DNA of 12,816 bases from Bacteroidota bacterium. Its GTDB lineage: Bacteria > Bacteroidota > Bacteroidia > Flavobacteriales > Weeksellaceae. Location of the stretch: the NCBI GenBank assembly GCA_023411265.1, contig JAEYOX010000089.1, positions 1-12,816 on the forward strand. The letters are read 5' to 3'. The notes under the pieces were generated by a model that was given only the letters and a program-made list of their open reading frames with translations, did no database searches and was not told where the DNA came from. Both the position numbers and the translations under genes were made by a program. Below, piece after piece: positions 1-7,745 of this stretch. Numbering within the stretch: the stretch's first letter is position 1; each line of letters starts with the position of its first letter.

Positions 1-661
1 TCTCCCAGGTATGGAAAGGCAACCCAAAAACGAGATCATGTGAAACACTGGTATAACCTATTTCACGAGCCCATCGTGTGACTTGTTCCACATTTTCAAA
101 AGGCTGAATTCTGTTGATGGCTTTCTGCACCTGCGGATCGTAATCCTGAACACCAAAACTGCACCTTCTGAATCCTAAATCATAGAGAGTTTGGAGGTGT
201 TCTCTTGTGGTATTATTAGGATGTCCCTCGAAAGAAAATTCAGGGTATTCGGCAATTTCCGATTTAGAAAAAATGCCTTCAAGAAGAATTTTCAGATTGG
301 CTGGAGAGAAAAAAGTAGGAGTTCCGCCACCCAAATGAAGTTCTTTTATTTTAGGTTTCTTTCCAAAAAGGTTCAGATAAAGATCCCATTCTTTCAGAAC
401 ACTTTGCAGATAAGGCGTTTCTACGGAATGCTGCTTGGTAATCCGCTTATGGCATGCACAAAATGTGCAAAGCTGTTCACAAAACGGAAGGTGTATATAA
501 AGTGAGATTCCTTCTTCAGTATTACTTTCATGAAATGATCTGATGACCGAATCCTTCCACTGTTCTGCGGAAAACCCGGCTTCGTCCCAAAACGGCACCG
601 TAGGATAAGAAGTATATCGCGGACCCGGGATATTGTACTTGTTGACAAGTGATGAATTCAT
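1..661 (-). CDS. hemN: Oxygen-independent coproporphyrinogen III dehydrogenase HemN (N-terminal half, cut by window edge)
   Basis: Radical-SAM enzyme that oxidatively decarboxylates coproporphyrinogen III to protoporphyrinogen IX in heme synthesis without oxygen; cytoplasmic. I translated the minus strand from ATG at 661-659; 220 codons lie in the window and the frame is open to base 1. Visible signatures: the N-terminal stretch YNIPGPRYTSYPTVPFW (residues 9-25), which is typical of true HemN; the iron-sulfur motif CX3CX2CXC at C61, C65, C68 and C70 within YIHLPFCEQLCTFCAC; GGGTPTFFSP (111-120), the SAM-binding glycine stretch; SFGVQD (168-173) and HDLVFGLP (208-215). The CX3CX2CXC pattern and the N-terminal motif argue for HemN rather than the related HemW. 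The family is usually about 450 residues, so roughly half is missing here because of the window edge, not because of a break in the gene. The start follows a -7 promoter box by only four bases. Confidence 0.95.
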   Translation of the reverse strand, partial: MNSSLVNKYNIPGPRYTSYPTVPFWDEAGFSAEQWKDSVIRSFHESNTEEGISLYIHLPFCEQLCTFCACHKRITKQHSVETPYLQSVLKEWDLYLNLFGKKPKIKELHLGGGTPTFFSPANLKILLEGIFSKSEIAEYPEFSFEGHPNNTTREHLQTLYDLGFRRCSFGVQDYDPQVQKAINRIQPFENVEQVTRWAREIGYTSVSHDLVFGLPFHTWE

Positions 662-665
662 TTTG

Positions 666-673
666 CAAAATTA
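666..673 (-). promoter_or_regulatory. Probable -7 box of hemN (TAATTTTG)
   Basis: On the minus strand TAATTTTG fits the Bacteroidota -7 consensus TAnnTTTG exactly. Only CAAA separates it from the hemN ATG, so a start site 4-6 bases downstream would fall on or next to the start codon. A convincing -33 TTTG is not seen; the nearest candidate is TTTA at 690-693 with 16 bases between. Confidence 0.5.
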
Positions 674-721
674 CGAAATTATTTCCCTGTAAACCTTTTC
701 TCCTCAATGCGATATATCATG

Positions 722-748
722 AAAAATCCGCCTCTGATGAAGCGGATT
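722..748 (-). terminator. Intrinsic terminator downstream of the amino acid permease
   Basis: Read on the minus strand, AATCCGC (748-742) can pair with GCGGATT (731-725) as a 7-bp stem with a 10-base loop. The T-run at 726-722 partly overlaps the stem base. It lies about 36 bases past the permease stop and before the hemN promoter, which fits a terminator insulating hemN. The T-run is short, so strength is uncertain. Confidence 0.6.
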
Positions 749-783
749 ATATGATGAAAGAATCTTAGAAATGCAATGCTCTT

Positions 784-2229
784 TTAAGAATTTAATTTAC
801 TGTTCTTCTTTCCATAAACAAAATAGACCAAAACGCCCAGTGCCATCCACGCTGCGAGGCGCAACCAGCTTTCTCCGGGCAGCGACAGCATTAATCCAAC
901 GCACACCAGAACGCCCATGATGGGAACAAAAGGAACCCATGGAGTACGGAAACCTCTGGGTGCATTCGGTTGGGTTTTTCTCATCACTAAAACGCCAATA
1001 CTTACCAGAACAAAGGCTAATAACGTTCCGATGGAAACCATATGTCCCAAATCGGAAATAGGCACAAATCCGGCAAAAAGACTCACAAAAAACAGGAAAA
1101 AGATATTGGTTTTCCATGGCGTGCGGAATTTCGGATGAACTTCACCAAAGAATTTCGGCAGCAATCCGTCGCGGCTCATTGAATAAAAAACCCGGCTTTG
1201 TCCCATCAGCATAACCAGAATTACCGATGTATATCCGGCAAGAATAGCGACAATAAGAGCAGTTTGAAGGAAACCGTACGGCGTCTGCGCAAAAGCAGTG
1301 GCGGCAGGTTTGGCATCATTGGCGAATTCCTGATAGGGCAAAAGTCCCGTCATCACGTGAGAAAAAAGCACATACAGAATTGTACAGATCAGCAGTGATC
1401 CTAAAATCCCGATGGGCATTCCTTTCTGTGGATTTTTTGTTTCCTGTGCCGCAGTAGAAACCGCATCAAAACCGATAAACGCAAAGAAAACCGTTGCCGC
1501 TCCCATCGCAATTCCGCTCCAGCCGAATTTTCCGAACTCTCCTTGATTTTCAGGAATATAAGGAATATGATTATCAGGATTGATATAACTCCAGCCTAAA
1601 GCGATGAAAACAATAACCACCGCAACTTTCAGAATTACAAGAATATTATTGATACCGGAAGACTCTCTCATCCCGCGAATCAAAACCAGAGAAAGCAGCG
1701 ATACTATAATAACCGCAGGAAGGTTGATGATTCCACCTTCGATGACGGTTCCGTCTCCCAATTTCAGGGTTTCCCATGGTGAGCAAATGAGTTCTGGCGG
1801 AAGATGAATTCCAAATTTATTTAATAATTCCAGAAAATACCTCGACCAGGAAACGCCTACGGTAGCTGCACCCAAAGCATATTCCAATACAAGATCCCAG
1901 CCAATAATCCATGCCATGAATTCCCCCATCGTAGCGTAGGAATAGGTGTAGGCACTTCCGGCAACGGGAATCATGGAGGCAAATTCCGCATAACACAATC
2001 CGGCGAACGCACAACCTATGGCAGCGACAATGAAGGAAATGGTAACAGCAGGTCCTGCATGTTCTGCCGCCGCAATTCCGGTGAGAGAAAACAGGCCGGC
2101 CCCGATGATTGCGCCAATACCTAAAGCCACTAGTGCTCCTGAAGAAAGAGTTCTCTTTAATCCTTTTTCATCATCGGTAGCTTCGGCAATAAGTCTTTCA
2201 TAAGATTTCGTTTTCCATAGATTTGACAT
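784..2229 (-). CDS. APC-superfamily amino acid permease (cationic amino acid transporter-like)
   Basis: A 481-residue inner-membrane transporter with about 12 hydrophobic segments. The N-terminal cytoplasmic stretch (1-28) is followed by the first membrane helix with GIGAIIGAGLFSLTG (37-51), the glycine-rich unwound segment that binds the amino acid backbone in APC transporters. A second signature, FFAFIGFDAVSTAAQETKNP (248-267), matches TM6 and the following loop of the CAT-type subfamily (TC 2.A.3.3; YfnA and GkApcT type). NPQKGMPIGI continues this conserved block. These proteins import amino acids with protons; substrate specificity cannot be read from the sequence, and cationic or branched/neutral amino acids are both possible. 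The start at 2229 has an A-rich leader without Shine-Dalgarno sequence. The gene is divergent from pnuC and appears to be a single-gene unit with its own promoter box and terminator. No frameshift seen. Confidence 0.9.
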   Translation of the reverse strand: MSNLWKTKSYERLIAEATDDEKGLKRTLSSGALVALGIGAIIGAGLFSLTGIAAAEHAGPAVTISFIVAAIGCAFAGLCYAEFASMIPVAGSAYTYSYATMGEFMAWIIGWDLVLEYALGAATVGVSWSRYFLELLNKFGIHLPPELICSPWETLKLGDGTVIEGGIINLPAVIIVSLLSLVLIRGMRESSGINNILVILKVAVVIVFIALGWSYINPDNHIPYIPENQGEFGKFGWSGIAMGAATVFFAFIGFDAVSTAAQETKNPQKGMPIGILGSLLICTILYVLFSHVMTGLLPYQEFANDAKPAATAFAQTPYGFLQTALIVAILAGYTSVILVMLMGQSRVFYSMSRDGLLPKFFGEVHPKFRTPWKTNIFFLFFVSLFAGFVPISDLGHMVSIGTLLAFVLVSIGVLVMRKTQPNAPRGFRTPWVPFVPIMGVLVCVGLMLSLPGESWLRLAAWMALGVLVYFVYGKKNSKLNS

Positions 2230-2252
2230 AGCGTATTATTTTATTAATTTTC

Positions 2253-2260
2253 CAAAAATA
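2253..2260 (-). promoter_or_regulatory. Probable -7 box of the amino acid permease (TATTTTTG)
   Basis: On the minus strand TATTTTTG is a full match to TAnnTTTG, 23 bases before the permease ATG. The resulting leader is very A/T-rich, as is usual in Bacteroidota. No clear TTTG is found 17-23 bases upstream; only a TGTT lies at the expected place (2283-2280). Confidence 0.45.
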
Positions 2261-2481
2261 TAAAATTTAATAGGTTATTAACATTTTTAAACGATAAAAA
2301 TGAGAACTTTCTTTCGATTTCATTGATATACACTGATTTTGTTGTAACTTAAAGGTAATCTTGATTTCTTGCGCAGCAGGCAAAAACTATCCTAACAAAT
2401 TCAATTGATGAAATAAAAACTGAGGTGGAGCGGTGTGAAAAATGTAAAGTATTCATTAGATATTTTTGACACAGAAAAAAT

Positions 2482-2489
2482 TATCTTTG
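2482..2489 (+). promoter_or_regulatory. Probable -7 box of pnuC (TATCTTTG), four bases before ATG
   Basis: TATCTTTG matches TAnnTTTG fully and is followed by GCAC and then the pnuC ATG at 2494. A TTTTTG lies upstream (2463-2468), but the 13-base spacer is shorter than the usual 17-23, so the -33 element is unproven. If the box works, the message would be leaderless or have only a base or two before ATG. Confidence 0.5.
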
Positions 2490-2493
2490 GCAC

Positions 2494-3138
2494 ATGAATT
2501 TGTATGATTTCTTCCTGAAGCCTTATGAAAGTTACGAAACAAACCAGATTCTTCTGGAAGTGGCTGCCACCTTTTTTGGTTTGATTAGTGTCATTTTTTC
2601 TATAAAAAAAAATATTCTGGTGTATCCTACAGGTATTATTTCCACCATCCTGTATGTTTATATCCTCTATGTCTTCGGTTTGCTAGGTGATATGATGATC
2701 AATGGATATTACACTGCAATGAGTATTTACGGGTGGATCTTATGGTCCAAAAACAGCAGGGACTATATTCATGTGGAAGTTTCAAGAACCAATAAAAAAG
2801 AATGGCTCCAAAGTGTTATACTCTTCGTGATGAGTTTAGTGTTCGTTACGCTAATTTATTATTGGAAACCTGCATTTGACGGAAATACACCGGAATTGAG
2901 ATATCTGGACTGGGCCAACTGGTTGGATGTGTTTACTACGGCTCTTTTTCTGGTGGGAATGTGGCTGATGGCGAAAAGAAAAATTGAAAACTGGATTTTC
3001 TGGATTGTCGGTGATTTGGTTTCTGTTCCGGTTTATCTTTACAAAGGACTTGGAATAACCAGTGTACAATTTCTCGTATTTACTGTTCTGGCGGTGATCG
3101 GTTATCGAGAATGGAACCGCAGTACAACGAAAGGATAA
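2494..3138 (+). CDS. pnuC: Nicotinamide riboside/nicotinamide mononucleotide transporter PnuC
   Basis: A 214-residue inner-membrane protein with about seven hydrophobic segments, the size expected for PnuC. It takes up nicotinamide riboside (historically described as NMN) by facilitated diffusion, feeding NAD salvage. Family signatures seen: a first hydrophobic segment with LEVAATFFGLISVIFSIKKN (21-40), YPTGIISTILYVYILY (44-59), the YGWILW tryptophan motif (79-84), YLDWANWLDVFTTALFLVG (137-155) and ENWIFWIVGDLVSVPVYLYKG (start 165), which holds the substrate-site WxxW-type residues. The last segment is QFLVFTVLAVIGYREWNR. No kinase (NadR/NrtR type) or thiamine gene lies next to it here, so a thiamine-specific PnuT role has no support from context, and I saw no TPP riboswitch signature upstream. 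The start at 2494 directly follows a -7 box. Confidence 0.92.
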   Translation: MNLYDFFLKPYESYETNQILLEVAATFFGLISVIFSIKKNILVYPTGIISTILYVYILYVFGLLGDMMINGYYTAMSIYGWILWSKNSRDYIHVEVSRTNKKEWLQSVILFVMSLVFVTLIYYWKPAFDGNTPELRYLDWANWLDVFTTALFLVGMWLMAKRKIENWIFWIVGDLVSVPVYLYKGLGITSVQFLVFTVLAVIGYREWNRSTTKG

Positions 3139-3184
3139 GCACAGTTTCTTTAACTATTCAATTCAGAAAAGCGGCAGAATTAAG

Positions 3185-3192
3185 TATCTTTG
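3185..3192 (+). promoter_or_regulatory. Probable -7 box for the mini-ORF/dapF/mltG unit (TATCTTTG)
   Basis: TATCTTTG is identical to the pnuC box and fully matches TAnnTTTG. It lies in the 86-base gap between pnuC and dapF, 9 bases before the mini-ORF ATG (3202) and 32 bases before dapF. No TTTG at the expected -33 distance; TTCA sits there. No terminator is visible after pnuC, so read-through from pnuC could also contribute. Confidence 0.45.
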
Positions 3193-3201
3193 CCGTTACA
3201 A

Positions 3202-3228
3202 ATGACTTACGATAAGCCCGAACCATGA
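3202..3228 (+). CDS. Possible 8-codon leader/upstream ORF overlapping the dapF start
   Basis: ATG at 3202 opens a frame reading MTYDKPEP and stops with TGA at 3226-3228. The stop overlaps the dapF ATG (3225-3227) in the classic ATGA coupling arrangement. The start lies 9 bases after a full-consensus -7 box, so it would be the first AUG of the transcript, with a leader of only a few bases. What is seen is the frame and the overlap; that it is translated and passes ribosomes on to dapF is inference. An ATG followed by a chance stop is possible, so confidence is modest. Confidence 0.35.
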   Translation: MTYDKPEP

Positions 3229-3998
3229 ATCACATTACCTTTTATAAATATCAGGGAACCGGAAACGATTTCATTATGATCGACAACCGGAATCTCGAAT
3301 TTCCCAAAAAGAGCAATCTTATTGAAAAATTATGCGACAGAAGGTTTGGGATTGGGGGTGACGGACTGATTTTGCTGGAAAACGACCCTGAATCCGATTT
3401 CCGAATGGTGTATTACAATGCAGACGGAAATGAAAGCACCATGTGCGGAAACGGCGGAAGATGCATTGTGGCATTCGCTTCTTTTCTGAATATTTTCAGT
3501 GAAGAATGCACTTTCAATGCAGTGGACGGAATTCATGAAGCAAAAATTAGCCAGGAAACCGTATTGCTGAAAATGACAGATGTTCATCATATTACTGCAA
3601 CGGAAAACGGAAGTATTCTGAATACCGGCTCACCACATTTTGTACAATATATTGAAAATCTGGAAAACTTCGATGTTTTCACCGAAGGAAAATCGATTCG
3701 GAATTCAGAAATGTTTCGGGCAGAGGGTATCAATGTCAATTTCGTGGAAGCTCAGGGAGATCATAAAATATTTGTGAGAACCTATGAGCGCGGCGTGGAA
3801 GATGAAACATACAGTTGCGGAACAGGTGTTACTGCAGCGGCACTCACCTGGCTGCGGAATAAAAAAATAAATTCAGTTCAGATCAGAACGCTCGGTGGCA
3901 TTCTTTCTGTATATGCAGAGCAGTTGCAGGATGCATTCATCAATATCTGGTTGGAAGGTCCGGCAAAGCAGGTATTTAAAGGTGAAATCAACATATAG
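3225..3998 (+). CDS. dapF: Diaminopimelate epimerase DapF
   Basis: A 257-residue cytoplasmic enzyme that interconverts LL- and meso-diaminopimelate, the last shared step towards lysine and the peptidoglycan cross-linking residue. It is a cofactor-independent epimerase using two cysteines. Both are present: C74 in STMCGNGGRC (71-80) and C198 in YSCGTGVTAAA (196-206). Further family motifs are YKYQGTGNDFIMIDNR (7-22), RRFGIGGDGLILL (39-51), GSPHFV (135-140), NVNFVE (170-175) and RTYERGVEDET (185-195). The two halves show the usual pseudo-repeat of this fold, and the length is close to normal. The start at 3225 is the only good one and is translation-coupled in appearance to an upstream mini-ORF (ATGA overlap). 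mltG follows after 26 bases on the same strand, so a cell-wall operon is likely. Confidence 0.96.
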   Translation: MNHITFYKYQGTGNDFIMIDNRNLEFPKKSNLIEKLCDRRFGIGGDGLILLENDPESDFRMVYYNADGNESTMCGNGGRCIVAFASFLNIFSEECTFNAVDGIHEAKISQETVLLKMTDVHHITATENGSILNTGSPHFVQYIENLENFDVFTEGKSIRNSEMFRAEGINVNFVEAQGDHKIFVRTYERGVEDETYSCGTGVTAAALTWLRNKKINSVQIRTLGGILSVYAEQLQDAFINIWLEGPAKQVFKGEINI

Positions 3999-4024
3999 TT
4001 TTTCCGAAGATTAATTTTAACATA

Positions 4025-5059
4025 ATGAGTAAAAAGCATACTGTTTTATTCCTCATCGTCGGTATTTTTCTAACCTTAGGATTATTTTGGGGCTACGGCG
4101 AATACAATAAATATTGCGGAAATAATGTGGAAAAGGAAGGTTATTTCCACATTCCCACCGGTGCTTCTTTTCAGCAAATTCTCGATTCTGTCGGGCCTTT
4201 TGTGAGGAATAGGGAAGCATTCGAGGAAGTTGCCAAGGACAAGAATATGGATCGTATTTTTCATCCCGGAAGGTATCAGATTAAAGAAGGTAGCAACAAT
4301 ACTGATTTGGTGAATATGATTAAAGCGGGGAACCAATCGGAACATGTTTTCAGAATCGGAGATTTTGGTGATGTTTATCAGATGATCGGACGCGTTTCCA
4401 GAAAAACGGAAATCGATTCAGCAAAGTTCATTTCAGAACTCAACAAAATAGCTCAGGAAAAAGGTTATAAAAATGCAGAAGATCTGAAAAGATATTTTTT
4501 TATTGATACCTATCATTTCTTCTGGACGGTGAAGCCTACGGAGTTTTTCAAAAGATTTGAGGATCAATATGAAAAATTCTGGAATGCGGAGCGTCTTGCA
4601 AAAGAAAAAAACAGCGGACTTTCCCGCAATGAGATTTATGCCCTCGCGTCCATTGTTTACAAAGAAAGTGGTGGAAAAACCGATGAACAAAAGACCATCG
4701 CCGGTTTGTATTTGAATCGGATACGGAAAGGAATGAAACTGCAAAGCGATCCCACGGTCATTTATTCCATCAATAAGGACAACGGATTTAATCAAAATAT
4801 TAAAAGAGTGCTGTATAAACATCTTAGACATCCATCACCATACAATACATATGCAAATGCCGGAATTCCTCCCGGACCGATCTGTATTGTAGATAAAAAT
4901 TCGGTAGATGCCGTTCTGAATCCGGAGCAACATTCGTATATTTTTATGGCAGCAGACCCAGACAGACCAGGATTACACCGTTTCACCGCTAGTGACACAG
5001 AACACGCTGCCAATGCCAAAGATTATCAGGAATGGCTGAACTCAAAAAACATTCGGTAG
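4025..5059 (+). CDS. mltG: Endolytic murein transglycosylase MltG (YceG-like)
   Basis: A 344-residue inner-membrane protein with an N-terminal membrane anchor (about 7-24) and the rest in the periplasm. MltG cuts nascent glycan strands inside the chain and is thought to set strand length during synthesis. After a LysM-like region (about 40-105, with HPGRYQIKEGSNNTDLVNMI) comes the YceG catalytic domain: EIYALASIVYKESGG (203-217), TIAGLYLNRIRKGMKLQSDP (224-243), TVIYSI, SPYNTYANAGIPPGPI (271-286) and a C-terminal HRFTASDTEH (318-327). E214 in VYKE aligns with the invariant glutamate of the ASIVEKE motif of E. coli; the preceding position is Tyr instead of Glu. It sits 26 bases behind dapF on the same strand with no terminator between, so co-transcription is likely. 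The start at 4025 is chosen because it leaves a normal short cytoplasmic tail before the anchor. No Shine-Dalgarno sequence; the leader is A/T-rich. Confidence 0.93.
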   Translation: MSKKHTVLFLIVGIFLTLGLFWGYGEYNKYCGNNVEKEGYFHIPTGASFQQILDSVGPFVRNREAFEEVAKDKNMDRIFHPGRYQIKEGSNNTDLVNMIKAGNQSEHVFRIGDFGDVYQMIGRVSRKTEIDSAKFISELNKIAQEKGYKNAEDLKRYFFIDTYHFFWTVKPTEFFKRFEDQYEKFWNAERLAKEKNSGLSRNEIYALASIVYKESGGKTDEQKTIAGLYLNRIRKGMKLQSDPTVIYSINKDNGFNQNIKRVLYKHLRHPSPYNTYANAGIPPGPICIVDKNSVDAVLNPEQHSYIFMAADPDRPGLHRFTASDTEHAANAKDYQEWLNSKNIR

Positions 5060-5181
5060 CATTTTAATAAACTTTTAACACTATTGAGTTTAACAAATAA
5101 TACTTTTCAGCGTCTAATACGGTAACGTTCCCGGAAGTTCTGTGCTTCTAATTTCCTTAATAATAAACGAGCAAAAGTGGA

Positions 5182-5189
5182 TTCTTTTG
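5182..5189 (+). promoter_or_regulatory. Weak candidate -7 box of the TonB-dependent receptor gene (TTCTTTTG)
   Basis: TTCTTTTG differs from TAnnTTTG at one conserved base and lies 23 bases before the receptor ATG. The following leader is A-rich (AAATAAAACGAAAAA before ATG), which in Bacteroidota supports translation in place of a Shine-Dalgarno sequence. No -33 box is clear. Confidence 0.25.
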
Positions 5190-5212
5190 TAATTAATAAA
5201 TAAAACGAAAAA

Positions 5213-7723
5213 ATGATTCAAACTGAAATTACCCGAATTCTTACGAGAAAATCTCTCGGGCTTACTTTCGTACTTTCAGCAGCGGCTATGGCGTTTGCAC
5301 AACAAAAAATTAATGTTTCCGGTAGCATCGTGGACCAGCAGAACAATCCTGTTCCATATGCTTCGGTAAGCTTTACCAACAAAGCCAACGCTGCATTTAA
5401 TGATGCTGTGCTCACGAATGAAAGCGGTTTTTATACCATAGAACTTGTTCCCGGAAATTATGATGTTACTGTAGAAGCCATTGATTTCAAAAGAAAAACT
5501 GCCAATAAGCAGATTGCAGCCGCGGGAAATATCGGGAACATCAGTGTGGAAACCGAAAGTTCAGCGACGCTTACGCCTACTCAAAATATTGAAGGTGTTG
5601 TCATTTCCGCACCAGCATCCCGCCCATACCGTGTAGAGTTAGATAAAAAAGTTTACGATCCTTCTCAGGATATCATCAGCAAGGGAGGAAATCTTCAGGA
5701 TGTGCTCAGCAATGTTCCTTCGGTTTCTGTGGAAACCGATGGCACGGTATCCATGAGAGGAAATTCAAACGTCCGGTTTTTGATTAACGGAAAACCGTCC
5801 TCCATGCTCGGTATTGATGACGGAGCGAATGCACTGCAATCCATTCCTGCAGATCAGATCGAAAGAATTGAAGTCATCACCAATCCTTCATCAAAATATG
5901 AAGCTTCCGGAACAGCAGGTATTCTGAATATAATCTTGAAAAAAAGTCGTGTGATGGGCTTTAACGGAAGTGTGACAGGATCAGTAGGATACCTCCCAAG
6001 TACAAATTTGAATACGAATTTAAGCTGGAGACGCGGCAATTGGATTTGGTTTTTCAATGGCGGCGGCGGATACAATGAACGCAAAGGAACAGGAAATTCT
6101 ACTACTCGTTATTTTGGAGCTTCAAATGCAGTAACAGGAGTTGAAAAACAGGAAAATGTTAATGAGTCCGAAAACAGTTATTATAATGCCAATGCTGGAT
6201 TCAATGTAAATCTTTCCGACCGAACCACCTTCAATCTTTCCGGGATGGTCAGAAAATCTGACAACATCAGTACTGGAAACGTAGATTACTGGGATTTCGA
6301 TGGAAACTACAATTTACTTTCTTCTACAAACAGATTCAACACAGGAACGGGGGACAATTTTTCTTGGCAGGGAGATATAGGGTTGGATCATAAATTTAAT
6401 GATGAAGGACATAATCTTTCAGTATCTATGAGCGCCCAACAAAGTGATAACACGGGGGGATCAGATATTGTGGAAACAGAAAATAACTTGTTCAAACTTC
6501 AGAATCTTATTGATCAGAATACTGTTAACAAAACCATTATTGGGAAATTGGATTATGAACTTCCGGTGGGAGAAATTTCAAAGATTGAAGCAGGTTACCG
6601 TATCGACAGAAACAGAAATAATTACGATTATCAGGTTCAGGAATCTCCGGATCAAATCAATTTTGCCATTCTTCCGGAATTTACCAGCAATACGCAATAC
6701 AACGAGACCATCAATGCTGTATATGCACAGTACAAATCAAAAATTAACCAATTGGGTTACCAGCTAGGTCTCAGAACGGAGATTTCCGATATTAATGTTG
6801 TTTTCAGTGATTTGGCCGGAGTCACTTCTAACATTAATAAAAACTACACTGGCTTTTTCCCGAGCGTTTTCCTAAGTTACGATATTGGTGAGGACAGCAA
6901 TAATCAACTATTACTGAACTATTCAAGAAGGATCAGCCGTCCGAGATCATGGTTTCTGGTTCCTTTTTCGTCATATAATGATAACAGAAATAAATTCCTC
7001 GGAAACCCCGAATTAGACCCGCAGTATATTAATTCATTCGAGTTGGGATATGCGTATCAGAAAAGAAAATTTACAATAAATCCGACCTTGTATTATCGTC
7101 AGACAGAAGATGAAATCAGAATGATTGTTCTGAAGGATGGCCCTGCTTCCACTACTTTTATTACAAGACCGTTCAATGTTGGTAAAGAATACCAATACGG
7201 TCTTGATGTGAATACCAATGCCGACATTCTTCCGTGGTGGAAAATCATGGGAAGCATTGATCTTTATGGATATACTTCTGAAGGCTCATTTTATGATCCG
7301 AATCTGATGACAGAACCTCGAGATTTCGGAGGAAGTGGATTCTCTACTCGGGTGAGGCTCACCAATACCTTTCGGATCGATCAGAATACCAATTTTCAAC
7401 TCCAAGGATTCTTCCGTGGTGGCGAAAAAACAGCAGCCAGTGAAGTTAAACCCATGTATGCGCTTAACTTCGGTGCCAACAGAACTATTTGGGATGGCAA
7501 TGGAACCATTGCCTTCAATGTACAGGATATATTTGGAACACGTGGACGGGATTATGTAAGCTATGGTGACGGTTTTGAAAGAGAACAATTCATGCAGTGG
7601 ATGCCAAGAACTTTTTCTCTGAGTCTTACTTATCGTTTCAAACAAGGTGAGAAGGTAGAACAGCCAAGACGAAAACGTGACAATACCTTTGAGGGAGGTG
7701 ATGACGAAATGCCTCCAATGTAA
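5213..7723 (+). CDS. TonB-dependent receptor-like outer membrane beta-barrel protein
   Basis: An 836-residue outer-membrane protein. A signal peptide (1-29, cleavage after AMAFA) is followed by a carboxypeptidase-regulatory-like domain (about 33-112, from VSGSIVDQQNNPVPYASVSF to GNYDVTVEAIDF). Next come a TonB-box-like stretch EGVVISA (127-133) and a plug domain (about 143-242, with GGNLQDVLSNVPSVSV, MRGNSNVRFLINGKPS, IPADQIERIEVITNPSSKYE and GTAGILNIILKK). The remainder is a beta-barrel with alternating aromatic and glycine strands, ending in FSLSLTYRF. After this last strand comes a charged tail (KQGEKVEQPRRKRD, then acidic residues, ending MPPM). The architecture fits the flavobacterial 'outer membrane beta-barrel family' of TonB-dependent proteins. 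No SusD-like lipoprotein or degradative enzyme is beside it, so it is not an evident polysaccharide-utilisation pair. The substrate (iron complex, vitamin, peptide or other) cannot be told. Monocistronic in appearance, closed by a strong terminator. Confidence 0.9.
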   Translation: MIQTEITRILTRKSLGLTFVLSAAAMAFAQQKINVSGSIVDQQNNPVPYASVSFTNKANAAFNDAVLTNESGFYTIELVPGNYDVTVEAIDFKRKTANKQIAAAGNIGNISVETESSATLTPTQNIEGVVISAPASRPYRVELDKKVYDPSQDIISKGGNLQDVLSNVPSVSVETDGTVSMRGNSNVRFLINGKPSSMLGIDDGANALQSIPADQIERIEVITNPSSKYEASGTAGILNIILKKSRVMGFNGSVTGSVGYLPSTNLNTNLSWRRGNWIWFFNGGGGYNERKGTGNSTTRYFGASNAVTGVEKQENVNESENSYYNANAGFNVNLSDRTTFNLSGMVRKSDNISTGNVDYWDFDGNYNLLSSTNRFNTGTGDNFSWQGDIGLDHKFNDEGHNLSVSMSAQQSDNTGGSDIVETENNLFKLQNLIDQNTVNKTIIGKLDYELPVGEISKIEAGYRIDRNRNNYDYQVQESPDQINFAILPEFTSNTQYNETINAVYAQYKSKINQLGYQLGLRTEISDINVVFSDLAGVTSNINKNYTGFFPSVFLSYDIGEDSNNQLLLNYSRRISRPRSWFLVPFSSYNDNRNKFLGNPELDPQYINSFELGYAYQKRKFTINPTLYYRQTEDEIRMIVLKDGPASTTFITRPFNVGKEYQYGLDVNTNADILPWWKIMGSIDLYGYTSEGSFYDPNLMTEPRDFGGSGFSTRVRLTNTFRIDQNTNFQLQGFFRGGEKTAASEVKPMYALNFGANRTIWDGNGTIAFNVQDIFGTRGRDYVSYGDGFEREQFMQWMPRTFSLSLTYRFKQGEKVEQPRRKRDNTFEGGDDEMPPM

Positions 7724-7745
7724 CATGAAAATGTAAATGGATAAG

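Noticed and set aside
2230..2493. Possible riboswitch (TPP, NAD or preQ1 type) between the permease and pnuC
   Set aside because: No matching conserved core was seen, and the predicted pnuC transcript start is next to its ATG, leaving no leader for a riboswitch.
5121..5140. Imperfect palindrome around AACGTTCCCGGAAGTT upstream of the receptor gene
   Set aside because: Symmetry needs a bulged base and leaves a one-base centre; too weak to call an operator without conservation data.
7286..7726. 146-residue minus-strand frame inside the receptor gene
   Set aside because: Antisense shadow of the barrel region; composition and lack of domains suggest no gene.
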